Source: Pseudomonadota bacterium (GTDB lineage: Bacteria; Pseudomonadota; Alphaproteobacteria; UBA2966; CAIVPW01). From it: a stretch of 6,697 nt of DNA. Position 1 is the first letter of the stretch. The number at the start of each line of letters is the position of its first letter. The notes beneath the pieces are model-generated. The model was not told the DNA's origin and did not search any database. It worked only from the letters and a program-made list of their open reading frames with translations. Positions 1-5,425 of this stretch are shown here, in pieces. The position numbers and the translations under genes are program-made. The stretch is from the NCBI GenBank assembly GCA_027625125.1, contig JAQBXG010000092.1, positions 1 to 6,697 of the forward strand. The letters are read 5' to 3'.

Positions 1-91
1 AAAGCAGACCCGAACGTAATCATCGCCGCCGCAGCACGAGGGCACCAGACGTTGGAGTCAATCCACTAGTATCGTTACCAGGACGGGTGCC

Positions 92-98
92 GAGGGGG
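92..98 (+). promoter_or_regulatory. Ribosome binding site of the TPR gene
   Basis: GAGGGGG lies four bases before the ATG at 103 and fixes this start. No convincing -35/-10 pair was seen in bases 1-91, so the promoter is either weak, atypical or outside the window. Confidence 0.65.
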
Positions 99-102
99 AC
101 CG

Positions 103-531
103 ATGGGTCGACTGCCGAAGGCGTGGTTGGCGGCCTTTGCTGCTTTCAGTTGGACACCGCCCGCGCTCGCGGACGGCTACGGCGATCTGATTCAGTGCGC
201 GCGCCTGGCGGAGCCGCTGCTGGAGACGGCGGCGGTGTGCGGCAACGCGATCAAGTCCGGCGATCTGACCGAGGCCCAGGTCGGGGAGGCGCTGCTGTAT
301 CGCGGCATCATCGCCTATATGTTGCAGCAGTACCCGGAGGCCCATTCGGATCTGATGCTGTCGGTCCAGTACGCGCCGGAGCTGGCCCGCGCATATTTCT
401 ACAGAGGATTGGTGTATGAAGCGGAAGGCGAGGATCGCCGCGCCGACAGCCAATATCGAAACGCGTTTGCGTTTGCGCCCGAGGATCCCGAAGTACTGGC
501 CAAGATGCGTGCGCGCGACCTGATGAACTGA
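103..531 (+). CDS. Small exported TPR-repeat protein
   Basis: A 142-residue protein. Residues 1-23 look like a Sec signal peptide: a short basic start (GRLPK), a hydrophobic core rich in Ala and Trp/Phe, and a probable cleavage after PALA or ALAD. The mature part reads as helical tetratricopeptide repeats. One unit covers about residues 62-92 (EALLYRGIIAYMLQQYPEA) and a second about residues 96-129 (ARAYFYRGLVYEAEGEDRRA, then FAFAPEDPEV), with the usual small and aromatic residues and a Pro-bounded turn. Two cysteines (about residues 32 and 46) flank the first mature helices and could form a periplasmic disulfide. The ATG at 103 follows a strong GAGGGGG ribosome site at 92-98. TPR proteins of this kind usually act as periplasmic scaffolds. 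No specific partner can be named. The gene converges on the small membrane-protein gene that follows, with a 10-bp gap. Confidence 0.8.
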   Translation: MGRLPKAWLAAFAAFSWTPPALADGYGDLIQCARLAEPLLETAAVCGNAIKSGDLTEAQVGEALLYRGIIAYMLQQYPEAHSDLMLSVQYAPELARAYFYRGLVYEAEGEDRRADSQYRNAFAFAPEDPEVLAKMRARDLMN

Positions 532-541
532 CCGCCGCGGT

Positions 542-733
542 CTATTGCCCGCCCGGCCCGTAGCCGGCGGCGATCAATTGCGACAACACCAGAATCCCGA
601 CCACCAGCACGGCCACCAGGCCCAATACGACCCGCGCCGACCTGTGGCCGGTGAACCGGTCCCACACCATCGCCACGAACAACGCGACGCCGCCGGCGAC
701 GATCATCAGTTTCAGGGCCATGCCCACATCCAT
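542..733 (-). CDS. Small two-helix membrane protein, unknown function
   Basis: A 63-residue hydrophobic protein. Residues 5-22 (ALKLMIVAGGVALFVAMV) and about 34-54 (ARVVLGLVAVLVVGILVLSQ) are two clear membrane helices. They are joined by a short charged loop, WDRFTGHRSAR, and the tail is Gly-rich. The family is not recognised. The same frame is open further upstream to 910, but that extension lies inside the oppositely coded membrane protein gene and is not hydrophobic in a sensible way, so the ATG at 733 is preferred. A second in-frame ATG at 721 would give 59 residues. The ribosome site is weak (GGCGGAAA-like). The gene sits alone on the minus strand, tail to tail with the TPR gene and head to head with the spermidine-synthase-like gene, whose start is 55 bp away. 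Confidence 0.6.
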   Translation of the reverse strand: MDVGMALKLMIVAGGVALFVAMVWDRFTGHRSARVVLGLVAVLVVGILVLSQLIAAGYGPGGQ

Positions 734-768
734 AGCCGATTTCCGCCGCCGGTGTGGAGGCGGTGCAA

Positions 769-788
769 GGCGCGCGATATAACGCGCC
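769..788 (+). promoter_or_regulatory. Inverted repeat immediately before a start codon
   Basis: GGCGCG (769-774) and CGCGCC (783-788) are perfect complements around the loop CGATATAA and end directly at the ATG at 789. The only nearby ribosome-site-like bases (AAGG, 767-770) are partly inside the left arm. In mRNA this could lower initiation. With only six base pairs it may also be chance in GC-rich DNA. Confidence 0.3.
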
Positions 789-3173
789 ATGACCAGTGCC
801 GTGCGCCCCGGTGTCCCCGGGCCTACTTCGTGGGTCTTGCCGCTGTACGCGGTGACGATGTTCCTGAGCGCGTTCCTGCTGTTCGCGGTCCAGCCGATGT
901 TCACGCGCATGGTGTTGCCGCTGCTGGGCGGCGCGCCGGCGGTGTGGAATACCGCGGTCGTGTTCTTTCAGGCAACGTTGCTTGGCGGCTACCTGTACGC
1001 CCACCTGAGCGCCCGCTTTCTGGGCCTGCGCAGGCAGACCGCGGTGCATGCGGTGGTGCTGCTGCTGGCGTTCGCAGCGCTGCCGGTCACGGTGGCCGAA
1101 GTATGGTTGCCGCCGGCCGAGGCGCAGCAGATTCCGTGGCTGCTGGCGTTGTTGACGGTTTCGGTCGGGTTGCCGTTCTTTGCCGTGTCGGCGACGGCGC
1201 CGCTGCTGCAACGCTGGTTCGCCCAAACCGACCACCCGTCATCCGACGATCCGTATTTTCTATACGGTGGCAGCAACCTTGGGAGCCTGGCCGCGCTGCT
1301 GGGCTATCCGGTGGTGATCGAGCCTGTCCTGGGCCTGCGCGCCCAGAGCATTTGGTGGACCGGGGCGTATGCGCTGCTGGTCACGGCGATCGCCGTTTGC
1401 GGGGCGCTGTTGTGGCGGTCGCGGCGGCGGGGCGCCGCCGGGAAGGGCGCGGCGTTCCCGGACGGGACGGCGGCGGGCCTGGTGCGGCAGGTCGGCTGGC
1501 GCCTGCGCGGACGATGGCTGCTGTTGTCGTTCGCGCCTTCGGCGCTGTTGCTCGGGGTCACGCTGCATATCAGCACCGATATCGCCGCGGTGCCGTTGCT
1601 GTGGGTCGTGCCGCTGGCGCTGTATCTGCTGACCTTTGTGCTGGTCTTTGCGCGGCGGCAGTTGCTGCCGCACCGATGGATGCTTGCGGCGCAGGCGGTG
1701 ATTGTCGCGCTGGTCGTCGTGTTTTTTCAGACGATCTCGTTGTACGCGATCCTGTTTCTGCACCTCGCCGGGCTGTTCGTGACCGCGATGGTGTGCCACG
1801 GCGAACTGGCGCGGCTGCGGCCGGTGGCGTCGCGGCTGACCGAGTTCTATCTGGTGATGTCGCTGGGCGGGGTGTTGGGCGGGCTGTTCGCCGGCATCCT
1901 GGCGCCGATGCTGCTCGACCGTGTGCTGGAGTACCCGGCGGTACTGGTGCTGGCGTTGTTGCTGCGGCCGTTGCCGCCGGAGGGCGCCCGGATTTGGCGC
2001 TGGTTGCGGCCGCCCGCAGCGATCTCCAGGTTTTGGGCAAGGTTCCGGACCCAGGCGGCCCGGTGGCAGCAATGGCTGCTGGATGCGGCGCTGCCTGTAC
2101 TGCTGTGGTGGGCGCTGCAGGACGGATGGTGGAGCCGCACGGTCGAACAGGCGGCCGCGTGGGTCGTGGCGGCCGTGCCGGCGCTGGGCGTCGTACCGCT
2201 TGGGGTGCGGGCAGGGGGTCTGGTCTCGATGACGATTGTGCTGGCGCTGGTGCTGCTGGCGCGGCGGCCGCTTCGGTTTGCGCTGGCGGTCGTCGCGGCG
2301 CTGGCGGTGCTGGCCGGCAACCTGTTCGGCACGCCCGGGTATCTATTGGCGCGCGAACGGACGTTTTTCGGCGTCTATTCGGTCAACGAGCTGCAGTTGC
2401 GGTCCGGCCTGTTTCACGTATTCCTGTCGGGCACGACGAACCACGGCGCGCAGTACGTGGCGCGCGGGCAGCGCCTGTTGCCGGTGACCTATTACACTGG
2501 CGACGGGCCGGTCGGGCAGTTCTTCTCATCTGCCCGCCAGGCGTTGCAACCATTTGATGATATTGCTGTTTTGGGCCTTGGCGTCGGGTCGTTGGCATGC
2601 TACGCGCGGGCCGGCGAAAACATCACGTTCTATGAGATCGACCCGGCGGTCGAGCGGATCGCCCGCGACGAGCGATTTTTCAGCTATCTGTCGGATTGCC
2701 CGGGCAACGTCGCGGTTCGCGTCGGCGACGGACGGCTGGCGATCGCGGCCGAGGACGACCGGGCGTTCGACCTGATCGTGCTGGACGCGTTTTCGAGCGA
2801 CGCGGTGCCGGTCCACCTGCTGACGCGGGAGGCGTTCCAGTTGTATCTGCGGAAGCTGCGGCCCGATGGCCTGATGCTGGTCAACATCACGAACCAGTAC
2901 GTCGATCTGGCGCCGGTTCTGGGCAACCTGGCCGCCGACCTGGGTCTGGCGGCGCGAATCCAGCAGCAGACGTTGTACAGCGCGAACCAGTACAAACTGC
3001 CGTCGACATGGGTCGTGCTGGCCCGCAGCGCGGACACCGCAGCGATTCTGGACCGTAGCCTCAGGCAGTGGCGCGTGTTGGCGGCGGCGCCGGGGCGCGG
3101 AGTCTGGACCGACGACTATACGAATATCGTCCGGGCGCTGCGCTGGACGCTGCCGGCCGGCCCCGGCGGTTGA
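789..3173 (+). CDS. Polytopic membrane protein fused to a spermidine-synthase-like domain
   Basis: A 794-residue protein of the 'fused MFS/spermidine synthase' type. Residues 15 to about 515 hold some 14-16 hydrophobic helices. Early ones are near 17-38 and 51-73; the last is near 490-510 (ALAVVAALAVLAGNLF). Residues 520-794 form a Rossmann-like aminopropyltransferase/methyltransferase-type domain. Visible motifs are GTTNHGAQ (548-555), the nucleoside-binding loop LGLGVGS (595-601), the ribose-binding acidic segment YEIDP (E616, D618), GDGRL (646-650), LDAFSSDAVP (665-674) and WTDDYTN (773-779). Family members bind decarboxylated SAM or a related nucleotide by homology. The segment LDAFSSDAVP replaces the catalytic D-x-x-DP-x-GP pattern of true spermidine synthases, so polyamine synthesis should not be assumed. 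The substrate is unknown. The ATG at 789 has only a weak AAGG ribosome site, which overlaps a small hairpin. The gene converges on the VOC gene with a 9-bp gap. Confidence 0.85.
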   Translation: MTSAVRPGVPGPTSWVLPLYAVTMFLSAFLLFAVQPMFTRMVLPLLGGAPAVWNTAVVFFQATLLGGYLYAHLSARFLGLRRQTAVHAVVLLLAFAALPVTVAEVWLPPAEAQQIPWLLALLTVSVGLPFFAVSATAPLLQRWFAQTDHPSSDDPYFLYGGSNLGSLAALLGYPVVIEPVLGLRAQSIWWTGAYALLVTAIAVCGALLWRSRRRGAAGKGAAFPDGTAAGLVRQVGWRLRGRWLLLSFAPSALLLGVTLHISTDIAAVPLLWVVPLALYLLTFVLVFARRQLLPHRWMLAAQAVIVALVVVFFQTISLYAILFLHLAGLFVTAMVCHGELARLRPVASRLTEFYLVMSLGGVLGGLFAGILAPMLLDRVLEYPAVLVLALLLRPLPPEGARIWRWLRPPAAISRFWARFRTQAARWQQWLLDAALPVLLWWALQDGWWSRTVEQAAAWVVAAVPALGVVPLGVRAGGLVSMTIVLALVLLARRPLRFALAVVAALAVLAGNLFGTPGYLLARERTFFGVYSVNELQLRSGLFHVFLSGTTNHGAQYVARGQRLLPVTYYTGDGPVGQFFSSARQALQPFDDIAVLGLGVGSLACYARAGENITFYEIDPAVERIARDERFFSYLSDCPGNVAVRVGDGRLAIAAEDDRAFDLIVLDAFSSDAVPVHLLTREAFQLYLRKLRPDGLMLVNITNQYVDLAPVLGNLAADLGLAARIQQQTLYSANQYKLPSTWVVLARSADTAAILDRSLRQWRVLAAAPGRGVWTDDYTNIVRALRWTLPAGPGG

Positions 3174-3182
3174 GCGCGGCTA

Positions 3183-3557
3183 CTATTCCGCCGAATCCGG
3201 CCCGGCCACCGGCTGCAATACACCGAACAGCGTGCCGTCGGGGTCTTCGAAATATGCGTGCAGACCGACCTCCGGCACTTTGCGGGGCTCGGTCACGCGC
3301 TTGCCGCCGGCCTGTTCGATCGCGGCGGTGGCGGTGGCGAGCGATTCCGCTTCGACGGTGTTGACGACCGACTGGGCCAGATGGCGCCCCATGATGCCGC
3401 CGTTGATTCCCGGCCGCGCGGCGGCGCCGGTCGTCGCCAGCCAATACGCCTGCTCGCCGCCGGGCCAGGTGCTGACGTCCCATCCCAGCGCCTGCCGGTA
3501 GAACGCCGCCGTCCGCTCGGGATCCTCCGACAGGATTTCAAAGTGGATTACACGCAT
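3183..3557 (-). CDS. VOC-fold (glyoxalase/bleomycin-resistance superfamily) protein
   Basis: A 124-residue single-domain member of the vicinal oxygen chelate superfamily. The N-terminal strand RVIHFEI carries H5, a typical metal ligand position. It is followed by the usual helix with AAFYRQALGWDV (residues 17-28). The C-terminal half repeats the fold with a helix at about 70-84 (ESLATATAAIEQAGG) and the hallmark EDPDGTLFGVLQ (104-115), whose E104 and H100 are further candidate ligands. Family members include glyoxalases, dioxygenases and drug-binding proteins; the substrate here cannot be told. The ATG at 3557 is preceded by GGGAG with seven bases spacing. It shares the strand with the Tag-like gene 150 bp upstream, but a large inverted-repeat structure lies between them and may separate transcription. 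Confidence 0.85.
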   Translation of the reverse strand: MRVIHFEILSEDPERTAAFYRQALGWDVSTWPGGEQAYWLATTGAAARPGINGGIMGRHLAQSVVNTVEAESLATATAAIEQAGGKRVTEPRKVPEVGLHAYFEDPDGTLFGVLQPVAGPDSAE

Positions 3558-3583
3558 CGCCGTCTCCCGTAGCAGCGCGCCGG

Positions 3584-3665
3584 TGGATCAAACCAAACAC
3601 TTGAAGCCGGCAATGCTTGCGGACGTACTGCATAAAGTCTTCAAGTGTTTGGATAATTTGATCCA
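3584..3665. repeat. 82-bp AT-rich inverted-repeat element
   Basis: Two 23-bp arms face each other. The inner 14 bases (3593-3606 and 3639-3652) and the outer nine (3584-3592 and 3657-3665) are perfect complements. The right arm carries a four-base ATAA bulge (3653-3656). The 32-base loop (3607-3638) contains a smaller hairpin, GCAATGCTTGC. Counted by hand the element is about 43% GC, far below its surroundings. It lies between the Tag-like gene stop and the VOC start (27 bp before the VOC ATG). It could be a terminator of the Tag-like gene, a structured leader of the VOC gene, a small RNA, or a MITE-like palindromic insertion. No flanking target-site duplication is obvious, and no terminal T run follows either arm. 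Confidence 0.75.
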
Positions 3666-3707
3666 TCAACAAACGGGCTGGTGGCACCAAGCGGTGGATT
3701 CGTACCG

Positions 3708-4163
3708 CTAGGTCCGGTAGCGCTTTTCGAATTCGTCGTGGGGCGGGACGGGTTCTCCGACCACATAAAGGAAATAATAACAGGCGGTTGGCCCCATGAA
3801 CTTGAAGTGTTGTTTTAGGTCTTTCAAGGCTGCGTCAAAGTCCCCGAGGCCGCGCAGGTACTTCGCGAAGCCGCTGTGTTTGGCGTCCAACTCGCGCAGG
3901 CGGCGGGCGTTGGCGACGATTGCGGCAAGTTTGCCGTGGTGGCGGATCACGCGCGGGTCCTGGCCCAGGTCGTCCAGTTCCCCCTCGGTCAGGCCGGCGA
4001 CCCGGGCCGCGTCAAAGTCGTGGAACGCAGCCCGGATATCGGGCCATTTCGATTCGACGACACGCCACGAAATGCCGGTCTGGAAGACCGCGCGGCTCAT
4101 GACTTCGAGGTAGTCGTCCAGGGTTTCTGCGTTGATCCGGTCTGGAACGTTCGGTTCGGGCAT
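3708..4163 (-). CDS. Tag-like DNA-3-methyladenine glycosylase I homologue, short form
   Basis: A 151-residue HhH-type protein resembling E. coli Tag. Tag excises 3-methyladenine from alkylated DNA to start base excision repair. Clear matches to Tag are FQTGISWRVVESK (27-39), AAFHDFDAARVAGL (45-58), DPRVIRHHGKLAAIVANAR (69-87) and the C-terminal FKFMGPTACYYF (120-131). By my alignment from memory, the tryptophan that stacks on the base (Tag W46) is kept as W33, while the pocket glutamate E38 is replaced by A25. The N-terminal 25 or so residues of Tag, with base-pocket aromatics and zinc ligands, are absent. The C-terminal zinc-ligand segment is also lost; only H142 remains nearby. The frame upstream reaches a stop without such a segment, so this is not a start-site error. 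The ATG at 4163 has an AAAGG site; a GTG at 4199 would add 12 residues. Activity and substrate are uncertain. Confidence 0.75.
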   Translation of the reverse strand: MPEPNVPDRINAETLDDYLEVMSRAVFQTGISWRVVESKWPDIRAAFHDFDAARVAGLTEGELDDLGQDPRVIRHHGKLAAIVANARRLRELDAKHSGFAKYLRGLGDFDAALKDLKQHFKFMGPTACYYFLYVVGEPVPPHDEFEKRYRT

Positions 4164-4259
4164 CGTCCAGCCTTTCAGGTTGCTTTTACAGTCCAACACA
4201 TAATGTTTACATCCGCGACATAGATCGCGAACGATTTGGCCCTACTTACTGCACCAGCG

Positions 4260-4290
4260 GGGCCGCTCACCCCCCCTTCACGAGCGGCCC
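4260..4290. repeat. Inverted repeat in the lexA/Tag-like intergenic region
   Basis: GGGCCGCTC (4260-4268) and GAGCGGCCC (4282-4290) are perfect complements around a 13-base C-rich loop. It lies about 100 bp before the Tag-like start and 140 bp after the lexA stop. It has no T run, so a rho-independent terminator is not clear. It is the outermost of three hairpins in this region. Confidence 0.5.
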
Positions 4291-4333
4291 GCACGCGGTC
4301 ATCCAGGGCTCGGATCCCGACCTCCCAAGGGGT

Positions 4334-4385
4334 CCGTGCCCGACCGCACACTGCACGGGGGTTTTGCCCCCGTGCCGGACCGCAC
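4334..4385. repeat. 16-base direct repeat pair
   Basis: CCGTGCCCGACCGCAC (4334-4349) recurs at 4370-4385 with one mismatch, 36 bp apart. The second copy overlaps the ends of both hairpins behind lexA. Together with the hairpins this makes the region more repetitive than its neighbours. Apart from these structures, no gene is supported in 4164-4432. Confidence 0.6.
4353..4375 (-). terminator. Second hairpin downstream of lexA, possible terminator
   Basis: A nine-base-pair, all but AT-free stem (GCACGGGGG at 4353-4361 against CCCCCGTGC at 4367-4375) closes a TTTTG loop, 58 bp past the lexA stop. The stability fits a terminator, but no T run follows on the minus strand. The left arm can instead pair with CCGTGC at 4334-4339, so two alternative folds exist. 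Confidence 0.45.
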
Positions 4386-4419
4386 CGGGCTGAAGCCGGA
4401 GTATTGGCTTTGGCCCGGT
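4384..4419 (-). terminator. First hairpin downstream of lexA, possible terminator
   Basis: The outer stem ACCGGGC/GCCCGGT (4384-4390 with 4413-4419) is followed by a TG/TG internal mismatch. An inner stem AAGCC/GGCTT (4393-4397 with 4406-4410) closes an eight-base loop. It starts 13 bp after the lexA stop, so it is well placed to end or stabilise the lexA transcript. No T run follows. Confidence 0.5.
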
Positions 4420-4432
4420 CGCGGCTGCCGGA

Positions 4433-5113
4433 TCAATACCTTCGCATCAGGCCGACCAGGCGGCCCTGGACCTGCACGCGGTCGGGTCCGAAGATGCGCG
4501 TCTCGTAAGCCTCGTTGGCCGATTCGAGTGCGACGGAGTCGCCCTTGCGCCGCAGGCGTTTCAGCGTGACCTCGTGATTGTCGACCAGTGCGACGACGAT
4601 GGTGCCGTTGTCCGCGGTATCGGTACGCTGGATCACGACGGTGTCGCCGTCGAAGATGCCGGCGTCGACCATCGAATCACCGTCGACCTCCAGCGCATAG
4701 TGGTCGCCGGCGGCGACCAGCGCCCCCGGCACGTCGATATGGTTCGACTGGTCGCGCAACGCCTCGATCGGCGTGCCGGCGGCAATGCGGCCGTACAGCG
4801 GCAGCGAGCGGATTTCGCCGGGCGGCGGCACCGGCGCGGGCCGGCGATGGCCGAAATCCGGGCGAATGATCGACGGATCGCCGGACACCGGCAGCGCGGA
4901 ATCCGGCAGTCTCAGGATTTCGAGGGCTCGGGCGCGATGGGCGAGGCGGCGGACAAAGCCGCGTTCCTCGAGCGCCGAGACCAGGCGGTGGATGCCGGAT
5001 TTCGAACGCAGCCCCAGCGCCTCCTTCATTTCATCGAACGACGGCGAGATTCCGGTCTCCTCCAGCCGGTCGCGGATGAAGATCAGCAGTTCGTGCTGTT
5101 TCCTGGTCAGCAT
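4433..5113 (-). CDS. lexA: LexA SOS repressor (self-cleaving)
   Basis: A 226-residue LexA, the transcriptional repressor of the SOS response. It binds operators as a dimer and inactivates itself when stimulated by RecA-ssDNA filaments. The winged helix-turn-helix covers residues 1-65: LTRKQHELLIFIRDRLEETG, then SPSFDEMKEALGLRSKSGIHRLVSALEERGFV, then the ARALE segment. A Pro-rich linker (about 70-100) leads to the peptidase domain. The cleavage site is A112-G113 in GRIAAGTP. The catalytic pair is S147 (GDSM, 145-148) and K185 (TLKR). All key residues are present. The frame is open for 124 more codons upstream, but the ATG at 5113 begins the canonical LexA sequence and has an AAGGGGG site. The upstream region with promoter and two LexA boxes indicates autoregulation. 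In many Alphaproteobacteria moeA lies directly upstream; here a methyltransferase gene separates them. Confidence 0.97.
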   Translation of the reverse strand: MLTRKQHELLIFIRDRLEETGISPSFDEMKEALGLRSKSGIHRLVSALEERGFVRRLAHRARALEILRLPDSALPVSGDPSIIRPDFGHRRPAPVPPPGEIRSLPLYGRIAAGTPIEALRDQSNHIDVPGALVAAGDHYALEVDGDSMVDAGIFDGDTVVIQRTDTADNGTIVVALVDNHEVTLKRLRRKGDSVALESANEAYETRIFGPDRVQVQGRLVGLMRRY

Positions 5114-5203
5114 TGCGGCCCCCTTGGTTCCCCGGCGCCGCCGGGCCACCCGCGCGGTCCGGCGGAAGATCTGGTGTGATCGGCGATGTACCCACAACAT
5201 ATG

Positions 5204-5218
5204 GAACAAACCCGAAAC
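5204..5218. promoter_or_regulatory. Second, imperfect LexA box (operator 2)
   Basis: Read on the minus strand this is GTTT-N7-GTTC, one base from the consensus. It lies on the opposite strand to operator 1, centre to centre 25 bp away. It would cover about +4 to +18 of the lexA transcript. Two operators could bind LexA cooperatively, but occupancy of this one is inferred. Confidence 0.5.
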
Positions 5219-5228
5219 ACGCACCCAT

Positions 5229-5243
5229 GTTCTAGTTTGGTTC
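5229..5243. promoter_or_regulatory. SOS box (LexA operator 1), exact GTTC-N7-GTTC
   Basis: GTTC (5229-5232) and GTTC (5240-5243) are separated by seven bases, an exact match to the operator known for alphaproteobacterial LexA. It covers the -10 element and part of the spacer of the lexA promoter, the expected position for autorepression. Confidence 0.88.
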
Positions 5244-5257
5244 CGGTATCGGGTCAA
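5229..5257 (-). promoter_or_regulatory. lexA promoter
   Basis: On the minus strand, TTGACC (5252-5257) and TAGAAC (5229-5234) are separated by exactly 17 bases, a good sigma-70-type promoter. The expected transcript start is near 5222, giving an untranslated leader of roughly 110 bases before the lexA ATG. The -10 hexamer is inside a LexA box, so repressor and polymerase should compete. Confidence 0.75.
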
Positions 5258-5274
5258 GGGGAGTCGGCGGCGCG

Positions 5275-5380
5275 TTAGAACCCGTCGAGGCCGGGCGTGA
5301 ACGGGAGCACGTCGGCCAGGTCGCCTTCCGCGGCAACGGCGGCGCCCGGGAGCCGCGAGGCAGGTTGTCCGTCGAGTCGG
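5275..5380 (-). pseudogene. Decayed 3' end of a second moeA copy
   Basis: Translated on the minus strand this segment ends in EGDLADVLPFTPGLDGF and a TAA stop. It matches the end of the intact moeA in this window (SGDRIDVIPFTLGLDWF) in 14 of the last 25 residues. In DNA, 5275-5355 aligns without gaps to 6189-6269 with 60 of 81 identical bases (42 of the last 51). Similarity fades above about 5355-5380, before the methyltransferase start, so the left boundary of the homology is approximate. Only the C-terminal tail of MoeA domain IV remains, too little for activity. The frame has no internal stop as far as the in-frame ATG at 5427, so a 50-residue peptide is formally possible but unlikely. It sits 18 bp before the lexA -35 box, where native moeA would be expected. 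Confidence 0.75.
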
Positions 5381-5425
5381 AAAAGGCGCAGAGTCGATCG
5401 TCGGCGTTCCGGCGGAGGCTGCCGC

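Noticed and set aside
399..1235. A 278-codon minus-strand open frame spanning three other genes
   Set aside because: It overlaps the TPR gene, the small membrane protein gene and the large membrane protein gene, and its sequence is low-complexity Arg/Gln.
1260..2072. A 270-codon minus-strand open frame opposite the membrane domain
   Set aside because: The product is Gln/Arg/Pro-rich low complexity, as expected antisense to a Leu/Val/Ala-rich membrane gene, and has no recognisable fold.
545..2557. A 670-codon plus-strand open frame in another phase of the large membrane protein gene
   Set aside because: Its translation is Arg/Gly/Ala-rich without domains, a typical GC-rich shadow. The 789-3173 frame has clear membrane helices and family motifs.
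3581..3698. CGGTGGAT words on both sides of the 82-bp inverted repeat as a target-site duplication
   Set aside because: The left copy runs into the repeat arm and the right copy lies 26 bp away from the other end, so they do not flank the element as a duplication would.
4141..4240. A possible SOS box before the Tag-like gene (several GTTC/GAAC words)
   Set aside because: No pair has the required seven-base spacing and orientation (for example GTTC-G-GTTC-like bases at 4149-4157 are too close and lie inside the gene).
4574..5179. A 201-codon plus-strand open frame opposite lexA
   Set aside because: It is an antisense shadow of a confidently identified gene, without a ribosome site or domain pattern.
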